NCBI RefSeq assembly: GCF_000220395.1
Contig: NW_004087701.1
Location: 1-56,733 of the forward strand
DNA from: Ichthyophthirius multifiliis
Lineage: Eukaryota; Ciliophora; Oligohymenophorea; Hymenostomatida
Direction of reading: 5' to 3'
DNA length: 56,733 bases
Shown here piece after piece: positions 22,832 through 35,538 of the stretch. Position 1 is the first letter of the stretch; each line of letters starts with the position of its first letter. The notes under the pieces are model-generated. The model had not been told where the DNA came from. It saw nothing but the letters and a program-made list of their open reading frames with translations, and ran no database searches. A program made the translations under genes and the position numbers.

Positions 22832-25283
22832 ATTTTTTATATAAATTAATAAATATATCTTTTTTTAATTAAAAATGCAAAAATATATATTATATATTAT
22901 ATTAATATATAAAAATTATTTTTATATTTATTTTATTTTTTTTATAATATTTATTATATATATTAAAAACTTATATAATTAATTGATAATAATATGAAAA
23001 AAAAAAAAAATTATAAAAACTGACATTTTATTTTCTTTAAAAATACAAAACCATACTTTAATTCTATAAGTTTAGATTCAATTTTTATTTTTTTAAATGA
23101 TTTATGAATTTAATTAAATTTTATTATCATATAATTTATTTGTAATAATAAAAAAAATATATATATAAAAATTAAAATATTAACTTTTATATATAATTTA
23201 TATTAAATATTCAAAGCTTATATGAAATCGAAATTGGCCATTAATTAAAATCTTCATTATATAATTAAAAAAAAAATATTAAAAAATGAATGCAATAATA
23301 TATTGTTAATATGACTATTATAATAATTTTTTTTTAAATAAATTAAATTTATTATAAACAAGAATATATATATATTTATATATATCTTATTATATTTTAT
23401 GTAAAAAAGATTATTAATGCAAATTTGTGATATTCGCAAAATATTTTCTGAAAATTATAATTATCATTATATAGATAGAAAGCATAATTTTTTAAACTTT
23501 ACGAATTATAAAAAGATATATTAAACATGAAATATTTTTAAAATAAATACATAAGTAATAATATATAAAAAAGTCTTTTAATAATATTTTTTTTATCAAT
23601 TCGAAAATAGGTTATTGAAAATTTAAACTTATTTCTAATTTTTAATTAATATTAATTAAAATCTATATAAAACTATTGTCGAACTTTAATATATATAAAA
23701 AAATATATAAATATATTTAATAATTAAATATTTTAAGAATTTTAAATTATTTCACTTAAAAAAGAATTGACGATTTTATTTTATTAATATTTAAATAATG
23801 AAACAATTATTATGAAAAGATTAATATTTTTTTATTAATACTATTTTTAATGAAATGAAATTTATTTTTAATATTATACAAAATAAAATTATTTCTAAAT
23901 ATTTAAATTAACTTAATTTATTTTTTTTTAAACGCAAAAAAATTAAATTATATTTTTAATTTTTATTCAATCAATCGATATAGTATTTTTTAAATATAAT
24001 TATATGAATAATTACTGTAAAGCTAACTATAACTAATTCCGTTTTATAACTCTTATCTCGATTTATTTTTAGTTCTATTGTATAATCTTATCCTTCCTTC
24101 AATTTACTTCTTTTATATCATTCGTTTCTTATTTTTTAATAATAACTACTATATTTTATTTAAATTTTTATAATATACTGAATAAATATAGTATATATGC
24201 TTAACTAATAATTTATTTATTATATTTTACAATATTGAAACATGAATACGTATATTTTTTCGAATTACTTACAATAATTTAATTATTTTATAAGTTCAAT
24301 AATCAATTTGATATATAAAATTATTTTGAAATAATGTACATTAAAATTATGTTTATAATTAAAAATTTTTGATATTAAAAAAATAATATTTATTTCCCTT
24401 TCCCAAGTATTACAAAAAGGTAACAAAAATTTAAAAAAATGTCATTACTTTTGTATAACCTCATTTCCCATTAAGAAGGCTAATTTATTAATTTTAGAGA
24501 GAGTTATATATGGTCTCTTTGTCAGCAATGAAGGAAAATAAATTAATTTAAGACATAATGAACTATAATTAATAATATAAATAAAATAAATATGGAAAAT
24601 ATATATTATAAAATAATATATATAAATTAACGAGTTTCTAAATATTTAAATAATTATAAAATTTGTCTATGAAATAAATTTTATCAAACAAATGATTAAT
24701 ATAAGTTATATTAAAAATATGTATTTATATATAAATAAGTAATATAAGTCAATAAATAAAAATTAACTTATAAGTATTATATTATTTTTTATTTCATTTA
24801 AAAATAATTTATCATTTTTTTTAAGTCTATTTATTAATAAAAAAAATAATTAATTTGAATTATTAATTTTAAAACAAAATATTATTTAAAAATTACCCAT
24901 TACTAGATTAATATTAAGAACCGAAAATTTTATGTGAATATAAAAATTGTCTAATATTTAAATTTTAAATTCAATCATAACAAATGAATTTTTAATTTTT
25001 TTATTTTGTACTATGCACTTTTATAAATTTATTATTATTTTTATTTTTCTATAAAAGAATAAATTATGCTATTTTATAATATCTATATTTTTTTTCCTCT
25101 TTATATATTATAATTTATTTTTTAAAAAAAAAAAAAAAACTAAAAAGCAAAAAAAGCAACAAAAAAAGCTTTAAAGCGAACTGAATATAAAAAACAAAAT
25201 TAATTAAAAAAAGTCATCGAAATTGAGTATAAAAATCCTCCACAATCATAAGAACACATTTATCAGACTTCGACTACATTTTT
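22832..25283. other. A/T desert upstream of the Rab-like gene
   Basis: I see no gene. A patch at about 24410-24550 is less A/T-rich than its surroundings and holds a 30-codon open frame (MSLLLYNLISHQEG start), too short to support a call. About 150 bp upstream of the GTPase start (25135-25283) is also richer in G/C and may be its leader. Confidence 0.5.
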
Positions 25284-26355
25284 ATGAACCAAGTTTAATC
25301 TACTTTAGATATTATAATATTAGGAAACCAAAACGTGGGTAAATAATCACTCAGAAACATGCTAACGAATACGTAAGAAGACGAAAGAGACTTAAAGAGA
25401 GTAATAAAATAATAAAAATAAATAAGAATAAGTATAATTTAATTTTAAATAATTTATATTTGAATAAAAGAACTCAAAGGCAAACAGAATTAACACAACA
25501 AGATGCATGTATCAATTGAATAATAGTATGAATTTTAGAATTAGATATTGGATAAATAGGGGTGAATTTAAATAAAATTAATATACTTTAAAGACTATTG
25601 AAAATATTAAGGTTATTATTGTACTTATTGATCTTAGCGGTATTTTTTTTTTTGGGGAAAAATATGAATATATTTACATATTCTTACTCTTATAAAACTA
25701 ATTTATTTTTAATAAATTAATTTAAATATATTCTATATAGATAGAAAATCTATTTAGAATATAAACAATATTTTCTTTAGTTTTTAGAAGTAGAAGTATC
25801 CTTTATTTTTGATAGGAAACAAAACAGATTTATAAAGGTTTAAAATAAAAAATAACATATAACTTATATCAATAAAAATATATATTTATATATATACGAA
25901 GGTAAATTAGTTAATAGTAAGTAATGTCTTTGATAACAAAATATGATGTTTAATATATGGAAGTTTCTTTGAAAAACGGAGAAAACACACAATAGCTTTA
26001 TTAATCAATTCTATTAAGTGCAATAGTTGATAATTTTAGTCCTTAAAGCATCCGTACTTTTATTAAAAACATTAGAAAAATACAAGTTTAGAAATAAAAA
26101 GCATTATATTATCGATTAGTACTTGAAAAAAGTTTTGGAAAATATTTCAGAAAAGACATTCTCGATCATACTCTAAAGAATATTATTAATAATGATTTAA
26201 ATGATAATGAAATAAATATAGAATGTTGTGAAATAAACAATAAAGAAATACCTTAATATAACCTTTGTTTCCCTATTAAAAATAATTATCAAAATGCTAA
26301 GATCATCTAAAGTATTGAATACTAATCTTAAGATATATAAAATATAGCTTTTTGA
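25284..26355 (+). CDS. Atypical Rab/Ras-like small GTPase
   Basis: Start MNQVQSTLDIIILGNQNVGK is typical of Rabs: few residues before the P-loop strand. G1 reads GNQNVGKQS, so Gln (TAA) occupies the place of the Mg2+-binding Ser/Thr after Lys. The next exon gives FRIRYWINRGEF where WDTAGQE is expected, so switch II is degenerate. After that the fold is regular: IKVIIVLIDLSD, then PLFLIGNKTDLQ with an intact NKxD guanine-specificity motif, and YMEVSLKNGENT in the G5 position. A C-terminal extension of about 130 residues follows, without the usual terminal Cys prenylation motif (ends DIQNIAF, TGA 26353-26355). Three introns. It may bind nucleotide weakly or not hydrolyse it. Subfamily is unclear. 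Confidence 0.82.
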
Positions 26356-27458
26356 AGCGATATTTTATATTTTCAATATTGATTGGTTTATAAAATTATT
26401 AAGTCGAAGTTTATATATATTATATATATATCATCTATTATTATTTTTTATTTTTAAAAAAATAAAAGAATTTTTTATTATATTTTTACTTTTTTTCTAT
26501 TTTTTTTTAATTTTTTTTTTTTTTTAAAATATATATATAAATAATATTATTTTTTAATATTATCAAATTTTAATTTATACTTTAAAATATAAGAATAATT
26601 TTGTCAATTTTCTTTAATATTTTAGTTGTTTTTAAACTTTAAAATTGTAATTTTATTTTAATTAAATGCTTTTTTTTAAAAGAATATTGAAAATTTATAA
26701 ATTAAATTTATTGAAATATTTTTATATTATTAAACATAATATTTATTTATACATATTTAAGAAATTCATATTTATAATAGTTTAACTAATGTAAACTCTC
26801 ATTTAATAAAAATAAAATTTTCAATAATATTTTATTCTTAGTTTTTTTTAAAGAAATAATAAATTATGCAATTTTTTTTTAATAAAAATACCATTTTAAT
26901 ATAAATAAGTACTTTTACATAAAATATTTTTAAACAAAAAGACATATCTTTATACATTAATTAATATTTATTTTTCATTTTCTTAAATTTAATTAGATAT
27001 TAATCATAATTTTTTTAAAAAAATAAAAATAAAATAAAAACATAACAGCTAAAAATTAATTATAATTTAAATTTTAATAAAATTATATAAATAAAAATAA
27101 TGAAAAATATTAAAATCATAAATTAAAAAAAAAATTCTACTTTATAATATATTTATAATCTAAATACTTTCAAATTTTAATATTTCTTCTTATAAAATTT
27201 AGATAAATTATTAAAATACTTTTTAAATATATTATAATACTAAAAAAATATATCAAATATTAATTATAAAATTAAGTTAAATATTAAATAAAAATTAAAG
27301 GTATAAAAAATAAATAAAAAGATTTTTTTTATATTTTCCTTTTATTAATAATATAAAGAAAAAAATACAAAGTAAAAACACTTATAAATAAAAACTAAAT
27401 ATATATTTATAATAATAAAATTAAAATTAGAAAGAAAGAAAATAAAATAAAAAAACAA
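26356..27458. other. Intergenic A/T desert
   Basis: No coding or RNA pattern seen in 1.1 kb. The last 150 bp should hold the ribosomal protein S8 promoter; I cannot point to a defined box. Confidence 0.55.
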
Positions 27459-28156
27459 ATGGGAATTTCAAGAGATAGCCGTCATAAAAGAAGAGCAACA
27501 GGAGGTCGTATGCCTATTCACAAAAAGAAGAGAGCTTTCGAAAAAGGAAGACCAGCAGCATTAACAAAATTAACAACTCAATCAACCACAATAACTGAAA
27601 AAAGAAGAATTAGACCCATTAGAGCTAGAGGTGGAAATATGAAATTTAGAGCTTTAAGATTATTTGATGGTAATTTTTCATGGGTTCTGAAAATATAACA
27701 AGAAAAGTAAATATTATAATTTTATTTATAAATTATTATATTTTTAATTTAATTTTTTGTAAAAAAAAGACTAAAATTTTGGATGTTAAATATAACGCAA
27801 CAAACAACGAATTGGTTAGAACTAAAACTCTTGTTAAAAATTCTATTGTAGAAATCAATGCCACTCCATTCAGAGAATGGTACAAAAAATATTATGGATT
27901 AGATATTGGTCTTAAGAAAGGAGGAGGAGTCTAATCAGTTTTAGGAAATAAAGAAAAATCCAGACATGTTGAAAAGAGAGTTAAAAGACAAAAAACTAGA
28001 GTCATTGATCCTAAAGTTGAAGAATAGTTCCCTTCTTAAAGAATACTTGCTTGTATTTCTTCAAGACCTGGATAATCTGGAAGGTGTGATGGTTATATTT
28101 TAGAAGGAAAAGAACTTGAATTTTACGTAAGAAAATTAATGTCTAAGAAGAAATGA
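27459..28156 (+). CDS. RPS8: 40S ribosomal protein S8 (eS8)
   Basis: Small-subunit ribosomal protein, recognised across its length: [18 protein letters not shown] at the start, [17 protein letters not shown], then [16 protein letters not shown] and [20 protein letters not shown] before the stop TGA at 28154-28156. One intron is inferred at 27707-27769. It is 63 nt, a multiple of three and without TGA, so retention would only insert 21 residues. The frame breaks at GGG 27682-27684: the expected NFSWGSEN needs a fourth G. With that base and without the intron the product is about 211 residues, the usual eS8 length. Coding A+T is visibly lower than in neighbours, as expected for a highly expressed gene. 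Confidence 0.95.
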
Positions 28157-28466
28157 AGAAAGTGCTAATATCTTTATTTTTTATAATAAAAAAAAGTATT
28201 TATTTTTACTTTTTTTTGTTTTTTATTTCTTTATTAATATATGTGTAGGTTTTTCTTACTCTTTTTTTATTTTGCATAGCCATTTTTTTTATTCTAAAAA
28301 AAATAAATTTGCAAAATAAATAAAAAAGGAGATAGATATTATTTAAATATTTTCATCATTTATTTTATTTAAAAAAAAAAATTGTAAAAAAATACTATAT
28401 ATTGAAAAATTCAATTGAAATAAATATATGTTTCTAAATAATAATAAAATAAAAAAAACATTAAAT
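28157..28466. other. Convergent 3' intergenic region
   Basis: 310 bp between the convergent 3' ends of RPS8 and NNT. A/T-rich; no feature recognised. Confidence 0.5.
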
Positions 28467-31400
28467 TCATTATTTATAAATATTTTCTAAATTGGCTTTA
28501 ACTTTATCACAAACATCTTTAGCTCCACCCAACAACATTTAAGCATTTTACTTATAGAAAAGTGGATTATCAATATCAGCATATCCAGTACCCATAGATC
28601 TTTTATTAATAATTACAGTTTTAGCTTTCCAAACTTCCAAAACAGGCATACCAGCAATAGGTGATTCTGGGTCTTCTACAGCACTCGAATTGACAATATC
28701 ATTAGCTCCGCAAACTAGAACAACATCAGTATTTTCGAAATCATGGTTAATTTCTTCCATTTCATGTACAATATCATATGGTACTCCTACTTCTGCTAAA
28801 AGTACATTAAGTTAACCAGGCATTCTTCCAGCAACAGGGTGAATAGCAAATCTAACTTTAACTCCATTAGAGATAAGTATTTTACAGATTTCATAAATAG
28901 GATATTATGCTTAAGCAACTGCCATACCATATCCAGGGACAATAATAACAGATTTTGATTAAGAAAGAAGTTCACTAACTGTATCGGCATTAGTTTCTTA
29001 ATGAACTTTCTTTTCTTAACTTTTCTATAATTAATCAGTCTTAGGTGCAACCCAAGTTCCAAAAATGACATTATAAAGCGATCTATTCATTGCCTTGCAC
29101 ATTATATAAGATAGAATAGCACCAGAACTTCCAATAAGAGAACCCACAATAGTCAACATAGGATTTCCAAGCATAAAACCTTCTGCACATAAAGCCCATC
29201 CTGAGTAAGAATTTAAAACAGTAATAGCAACAGGCATATCAGCTGATCCAATAGAATTAGTAATATTCCAACCTAAAGCAAAAGATGTAAAAGTAGCATT
29301 TAAAAGTGCCAAAAGACCTAAAGTAGGTGATTATGTGGCTAACATAGCAGTTAAACCAATTATATTTAACAAAGCTAAAGGCTTATTCAAATTATTTTTC
29401 ATAGGAAGATCAAAAGTAAACTTCATTCCTGAAAGTTTAATAAAGGCTGCAATAGATCCCGTAAAAGTAATTCCTCCAATAAAAGTACCAAAGTAAGCAG
29501 CTACGGTATGTAAAGTAGTAGGATTTAAATCCATCATAAAAGATGCTATAGATGTAGTTACAGCAGCCAAACCAACTAAAGCATGAAAAGCGGCAACTGT
29601 TTAAGGCAACTCAGTTACCTTTACTTATTATCCAATATATCTTCCAGCAACACCAGCAACTCCTAAAAGAGATAAAGCCTAAACAAGAACCGGGAAAGAG
29701 AAATTCATAGCCAATAAAGCAGTAACGACACCTGTAGAAACACCCATAATTCCCAAAGCATTTCCTACACGGGAAGTTTTTTATGATGCCAAACCTGAGA
29801 TTCCTCCAATACAACATAGACTTGAAGCTAAATATCCCATAGTATATACGGAAGGAATAGCCGCAAAATGGGCAGCTAATAAGCATCCAACACTTCCAAG
29901 GGTAGGGATTGAATACATATAATTATATTCTGCAGGATCTGTTTTTCTTTTAAACATATCAAGCATTCTCTTAGTAATAGTAAATCCACCTACAATATTA
30001 GTGGCAGATAAAAGAACAGCACTAGCCGCCAAAGCTTAAGCTACTGAATGTGGTACAAAACCTCCTCCTAATAAAAGAAGACCTCCAACAGCAGTTACAC
30101 CCGAAATAGCATTAGTAATAGACATCAAAGGTGTATGTAAAGCAGGCACAACTCCCCAAACAGACTAATAACCAGCAACAACAGCCAAAGAGAAAATAGT
30201 AGTCATAGTTAAAAATGCCGGATCAGGGCACAAGACTCCTAATCCTAATAAAGAAGATAACGAAAGAGTAGTATAAAGTGAATTTTTGAGAGTTTTCTAG
30301 TATAAATTAACTGGTTATTATTATTACTAAACAGGTTATTTTTCCATAGGTTTTTTCACCGCATCTAACATAGGAGGATTAGGATTAGGCCATAATAATT
30401 TGCCTTCATGTGTAACAATAGCCCCTCTAGTAATAGGATCTTCTAAATCAATATCAAAATTTTTATCTTTATCACTAAGATGTAAAAGAAACTTAGAAAT
30501 ATTATTACTATATAAACTTGAGGCTGATCCACTCATTCTACTAGGTAAATCAGTTAAACCAACAACTGTAACTCCATTATGTTTAATAACTTAATCTTTT
30601 TAAGTATATTCACAATTACCTCCATTTTCAGCTGCTAAATCAACAATTACACTTCCTGGTCTCATCGCTTCTACCATTTCTTTAGTAATTAAAGTTGGTG
30701 CTTTTTTTCCAGGAATTAATGCTGTAGTAATTATTATATCTACTTCTTTTGCTTAATCCATGAAAAGTTTCATTTCAGCCGCAATAAATTCAGGAGACAT
30801 TTCCTTAGCATAACCACCTGTCCCTTCTCCTGATTCCTTTAATTTTATTTCCAAAAATTCAGCACCTAACGACTTTACTTATTCCTTAACAGCCTCTCTA
30901 GTATCAAAAGCTCTTACTATAGCTCCTAAGCTTCTAGCAGTAGCAATTGCTGATAAACCAGCTACTCCTCCTCCTATAACAAGTACTTTTGCAGGTGGAA
31001 GTTTTCCCGCAGCAGTCATTTATCCTGTAAAAAATCGCCCGAAATGAGTGGCGGCTTCAATAACAGCTTTATATCCGGCTATATTGGCCATAGAAGATAA
31101 GGCATCAAAAGTTTAAGCTTTGGTCATTCTAGGAACTTAATCCATGGCGAGACACGTAATTTTTTTCTAGTTCAATTTCTCAATTAAGTCTTTATTTTAA
31201 GTAGGATGAAGGAAAGATACTAACTTAGAGTTAGGCTTCATTAAATCTATTTCGTGTTTTTTTAATTCTGGATGTATTTATGGAGGTCTCACTTTCAAAA
31301 CAATATCTGATTTGTAAACTTCTTCTGTAGAAACTAACTTTGCTCCAATTTTCTCATACACATCATCAGGAACACTAGCTTATTGACCAGCAGATTTCTC

Positions 31401-31607
31401 TATATTTATTTACTTGTAACCGGCTTTTAATAATCTTTCGACTGCTTCAGGTACTATTGAAACTCTCTTTTCGTTAGGATATACTTCTTTTGGAACTCCT
31501 ATGGAGAGGTTTTATAAACTCTAAGATGAAAAATCTTATTGATGAATTTTGAATAATAATCTTTATTTTTAACATAGAGATATTTTGCGTAAACAATTAG
31601 ATATCAT
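28467..31607 (-). CDS. NNT: Mitochondrial NAD(P) transhydrogenase, single polypeptide
   Basis: Proton-translocating transhydrogenase of the inner mitochondrial membrane: NADH + NADP+ to NAD+ + NADPH, driven by the proton gradient. Starting at ATG 31607, the first 40 residues ([16 protein letters not shown]) are basic and lack acids until Asp, as in a targeting peptide. Domain I begins [20 protein letters not shown] and holds the NAD-binding [18 protein letters not shown]. Domain II is about 400 residues of membrane helices, such as [16 protein letters not shown]. Domain III contains the NADP-binding [13 protein letters not shown] and [18 protein letters not shown], then [15 protein letters not shown]. 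3,141 nt equals 1,047 codons with no intron or frameshift, close to metazoan NNT length. The alpha-beta fused order matches animal and apicomplexan enzymes. Stop TGA 28469-28467. Confidence 0.96.
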
Positions 31608-32309
31608 ATTATTAAAATTATTTTATTTTTTATATTATTATTTTTTTTATACTTATTTATTAAAATGGATTTTTTTAAAGTTTTTTTTTGTTTTTTTTTT
31701 TTTAAAATACAATTTATTTTTGATAGGCCAATTTATAAATTTATATGCATTTTTTTTAGTTTATTTTTTAATATCTTTAAAATTTTACTTTATATATTTT
31801 ATTTACATATTTTATATATTGTTTTAAATATTTTTGCACGTATTTAAATATTATTTGTTTCAAGTTTAATTTTATTTATTTTAATGATTTCAGCGAATTA
31901 ATAATAAAATAATAATAAGATATATTTTTTTCATTTTATTTATTATTTTAAAGTAAAAATTAAAAATTATAAAAAAATTGAAATTAAATAAATAAATTTA
32001 AATTAAATATAAATAAATTTTTTTATTAAATAAATTTTAATTTGTTTATTTAATAAAATGAAAGTTTAAATAAAATAATTAAATTTTTTTCTTTTCTTTT
32101 TTTACAAACTCATATTTTAATTTATTAATTAAATAAGTATTCAAAATAAACAATAACACAAAACACAAATATACAAAAAATTAAAAAAAATATTGTTTAT
32201 ATATATAAAATAAAAATATATTTATTTTATTATTATTATTATTTTTTTTCCTTCATTTAAATATAAAATAAAGAAAAAGCAAAATATAATATAATATAAT
32301 AAATAAAAA
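31608..32309. other. Intergenic A/T desert between divergent genes
   Basis: About 700 bp separating the NNT start from the next plus-strand start. Phe/Tyr-rich open frames at 31585-31847 are composition effects of T runs. No feature supported. Confidence 0.55.
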
Positions 32310-32823
32310 ATGAATAGGTTCTTCAAAGTTAACTCAAATTATTCATATTATAAATATTTAGAAAAATATGATGCCAACTTTTTAAGAAGATACTAATCTG
32401 AAACACATTATTACTTAGGAAGAAGGTTCCTACATAAAAATAATATAATAAAAAAAAAATATTAATATATAAATATTTTAAAAAAATAATATTTACCATT
32501 TATTTAATTAAAAAAATAAAAAATATCAATATTTTAGAGGTGCATGGAGAAACTTAGTAATCAAATATGCTGGTGATCATATTGCACTTGAAGAAGAACA
32601 CAATTTCAAATATAAAACACATTTATCTTTCGTATATTTAAGTTATAGACTAGCCTGGTTTTTATTTGGAATGACTATGATTTATAATACATTTTTATTA
32701 GGTGATATTGGTAAGACTTTTAATATTGGAGAATGGGATTATCCTATTAAACCATCATCCGAAAGAGATTATGCCACTAGATATGAATCATTATATGTTA
32801 TTGATAAATTTCAAAAATGGTGA
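32310..32823 (+). CDS. Small membrane protein, probably mitochondrial
   Basis: Not firmly recognised. It starts MNRFFKVNSNYSYYKYLEKY. An intron at about 32425-32538 is needed, since it joins YYLGR to RGAWRNLVIKYAGDHIALEE. One probable membrane span follows (RLAWFLFGMTMIYNTFLLG). The C-terminus reads GEWDYPIKPSSERDYATRYE and ends at TGA 32821-32823. About 130 residues. Size, a single span, a basic Tyr-rich N-terminus and a WDYP-type tail recall supernumerary subunits of mitochondrial respiratory complexes, which are very divergent in ciliates, but this is inference. Coding sequence is less A/T-rich than most orphans here, suggesting strong selection. Confidence 0.72.
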
Positions 32824-34478
32824 TAAAAAAATAAATATTGAAGAACGAATATTTATTTTAAGACATTATATAAATAAAAAATATAATTTTAAAATAAATA
32901 TTTATCTAAAAAATGCATATTCAATTACAAAATACACATATTAATTAATTTTAGAAATTGAATTCAACAAAATAAAATCATTTTTATTTTAACTCAATTA
33001 TAAAAATATTATAATATATAAATGATTATATTAATATTAAATTACTTTAATATAAAAATTATATTTTCTTAATAATCTCTATAATATTTCCATTTTATTT
33101 TTCAAATATAATTTCCTACAAATACAAAAATTAAAATATTTATGTATGTATTAAACATGATTTAAAACTCATTTTTGACGATTATTTAAATATTTTTTTT
33201 TTTCAAAAATAAATATAGTATTTAACAAAACAACATAATTTAAGTATTTTATTGTTTGGGAAAATCAAATTTTTGTTCGATTTTTATATACAAATGTAAA
33301 TAATCATAATTTTATGAATTTTTGGATAATCTATCTTATATTATTTTTGTTTATATAATCGTAATGTCTAAAAAGCTATCTACTATTTTCAAATTTTAAT
33401 TATATTAATTTTATTTTAAACTTAATTAATTAATATTTTTAATAAAATATGTTATTATTATAAATAAAAAAATCTAAATTAAAATATTTAATCTAAATTA
33501 TTTAATAAATAATTTATGTAGAATATTAATATATATAAATTATATAAATGTCTTAAACATAGTTTTTTAAAACATTTATTAATTGTTATTTTTTTACATT
33601 AAATATGATTACTAAAATTCTTAAAGTTATGTATTTATTTATTGTTAGGCAAAAATTCTTACATATTGTTATTAATTTATCTCTAAAATTATGAGTTATA
33701 TTTATATTATTTTTCTATTTTTTTTCAAAAAATTTGCTTTAATATCTAATTATTTAGCACATGAATTATATTTTTATATTATAAAAATTATCCTATAAAA
33801 CATAATATTAATTTACTTTTATATAATTATATTAAATTATTATTTTTTACGATTATAATTAAATACAAATAAATAAATAAATAAAATATAACTAATAAAT
33901 ATATAAAAACCATTTTTTTTTTAGCAAAATATATTTTAATTATAAATATATATATATATGCTTTCAATATATAGTATTTATAAATTAAATTATATTATTT
34001 ATATTTTTTTTGAAAATAATAATAAATAAAATTACAATTATATATCATAAATATTATTAAATTTTTACTTATCTATAATATTTTATAATAAATTAAAAAC
34101 AATATTATTCTAATAATTTAAAATATTTTTCATATTTTTATAAAAAATAAAAGACTAATTATTAATATTTTTTTTAATGAAAAAATTGTGTAATAAACTT
34201 TAATAAATGTACAAACTATAGTAAAAATATTTGAATAAAAATTAAACTATATATAATAATTTCATAAATAAATAATTTAACTTAATTGTAAAAAATATCA
34301 TTATATAATTTTTTTATATTACTAATATTTCTTTTAAAATAATATTTTAAGTTTAAATAAAACCAAAAAAAAATATGAAAAAAAAAAAGAAATACATAAG
34401 ACATATTAACTTATAATTATTATTTTATTTTGTAATAATAATTTTACAAAAAAAAATAATTTTTTTTTGCTTTTCAAA
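32824..34478. other. A/T desert
   Basis: 1.65 kb with no supportable gene, RNA or repeat. The first 120 bp have a weak Asn/Lys/Ile coding look but no conserved pattern. Confidence 0.55.
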
Positions 34479-35538
34479 TCAATGAGAGAATTTTCTTTAT
34501 CTTTATTCCATAACAGTTTCGTATATACCATCACCTTCAGGTAAACTGACCCAAGGTTTCTTTCCTTATCCAATAACAAAGATATTTCCAATTCTGGTAG
34601 CAAAAGAGTTACCTTTAGTATCTTTAACGTGAACAATATCAAAGGAACCAGGGTGTTTTTCAATATGAGTAATAAGACCAACTCTTCCGATGTTGTTTCC
34701 GTTTTAAACAAAGCATATATTACCAGATTCTAAGTGGGCAAATTCAAGTATCTTATTTTTTACAATATCGTATTTTATTGTATCACCAATTTTAATGTTG
34801 GGATTAGGGAATCTAATAGTTCTAGAGTCATGAGTAACAATATAAGGAACTTAATTAGGACCAATAGCTTTACCTTTAACTTTAAGTAATTTGAACTATT
34901 TTTAAAAAATAATTAAAAAATTATATTATTTCATTCATATTATTTTACTTATGCTTCTTATTTGTTAAGGGTCTTGAGGACAAATCTACCTTTAGTGTCA
35001 TAAAGAACTCTGAATTATTCATCAGTTTTGGGAATGCTTACTACATCCATAAGGCCAGTAGGGAAACTTCTGTCTCTTCTGCATTTTCCGTCAACAAATA
35101 CGTTTTATTCCTTATCATTTAAAATTAAAGTTACATCTCTTCCATTCAAAGCGTAGTTCAATCTATTCCTGTAATTTTTATTTTTATTAATATTGTTTAA
35201 ATTAATTTTATTATTGCAATTATATATATAAAGTTGATTTTTTAATTTTAATTAATTATATTTTTATCATTATTACTTTAATAAAACAAAAAGAGGCAAA
35301 GATTCTCTAAGTTTATGGGGACCTTAAGAAGGTCTAGTTACCTTTTTTTTTTATTTTTTTTATTTTTAAATATAAATATTTAATTATTTTTATTACCCAA
35401 ATTCCTCCTAATTTGCTAATCATCCATGATTTAGGAGCACATATTCTTTTTAAGTGTTTTTTAGGACCTCTTACCTTTTTTTTTTTAATAAATATTTACT
35501 TTTTTAAAGAACAAATATTATTTTTAAATATATACCAT
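34479..35538 (-). CDS. RPS4: 40S ribosomal protein S4 (eS4)
   Basis: Small-subunit protein recognised throughout: [34 protein letters not shown], then [73 protein letters not shown] and the KOW-containing tail [20 protein letters not shown]. The stop is TGA 34481-34479. Four introns are inferred. The first begins immediately after the start codon (35538-35536), so exon 1 contributes only ATG and the next exon supplies VRGPKKH. I chose this start because ATG abuts a good GTATAT donor and the acceptor leaves the conserved [A/V]RGPKKHLKR in phase. An intron near the start codon is common in ribosomal protein genes. Expression should be high and constitutive. Confidence 0.95.

Noticed and set aside
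29611-29886. Cys/Tyr-rich minus frame inside NNT
   Set aside because: Out-of-frame shadow of the transhydrogenase membrane domain.
31585-31847. Phe/Tyr-rich plus-strand frames upstream of NNT
   Set aside because: Pure composition effect of T-rich desert; no conserved residues.
34406-34711. Minus frame [11 protein letters not shown] overlapping RPS4
   Set aside because: Wrong frame; the RPS4 frame is conserved throughout.
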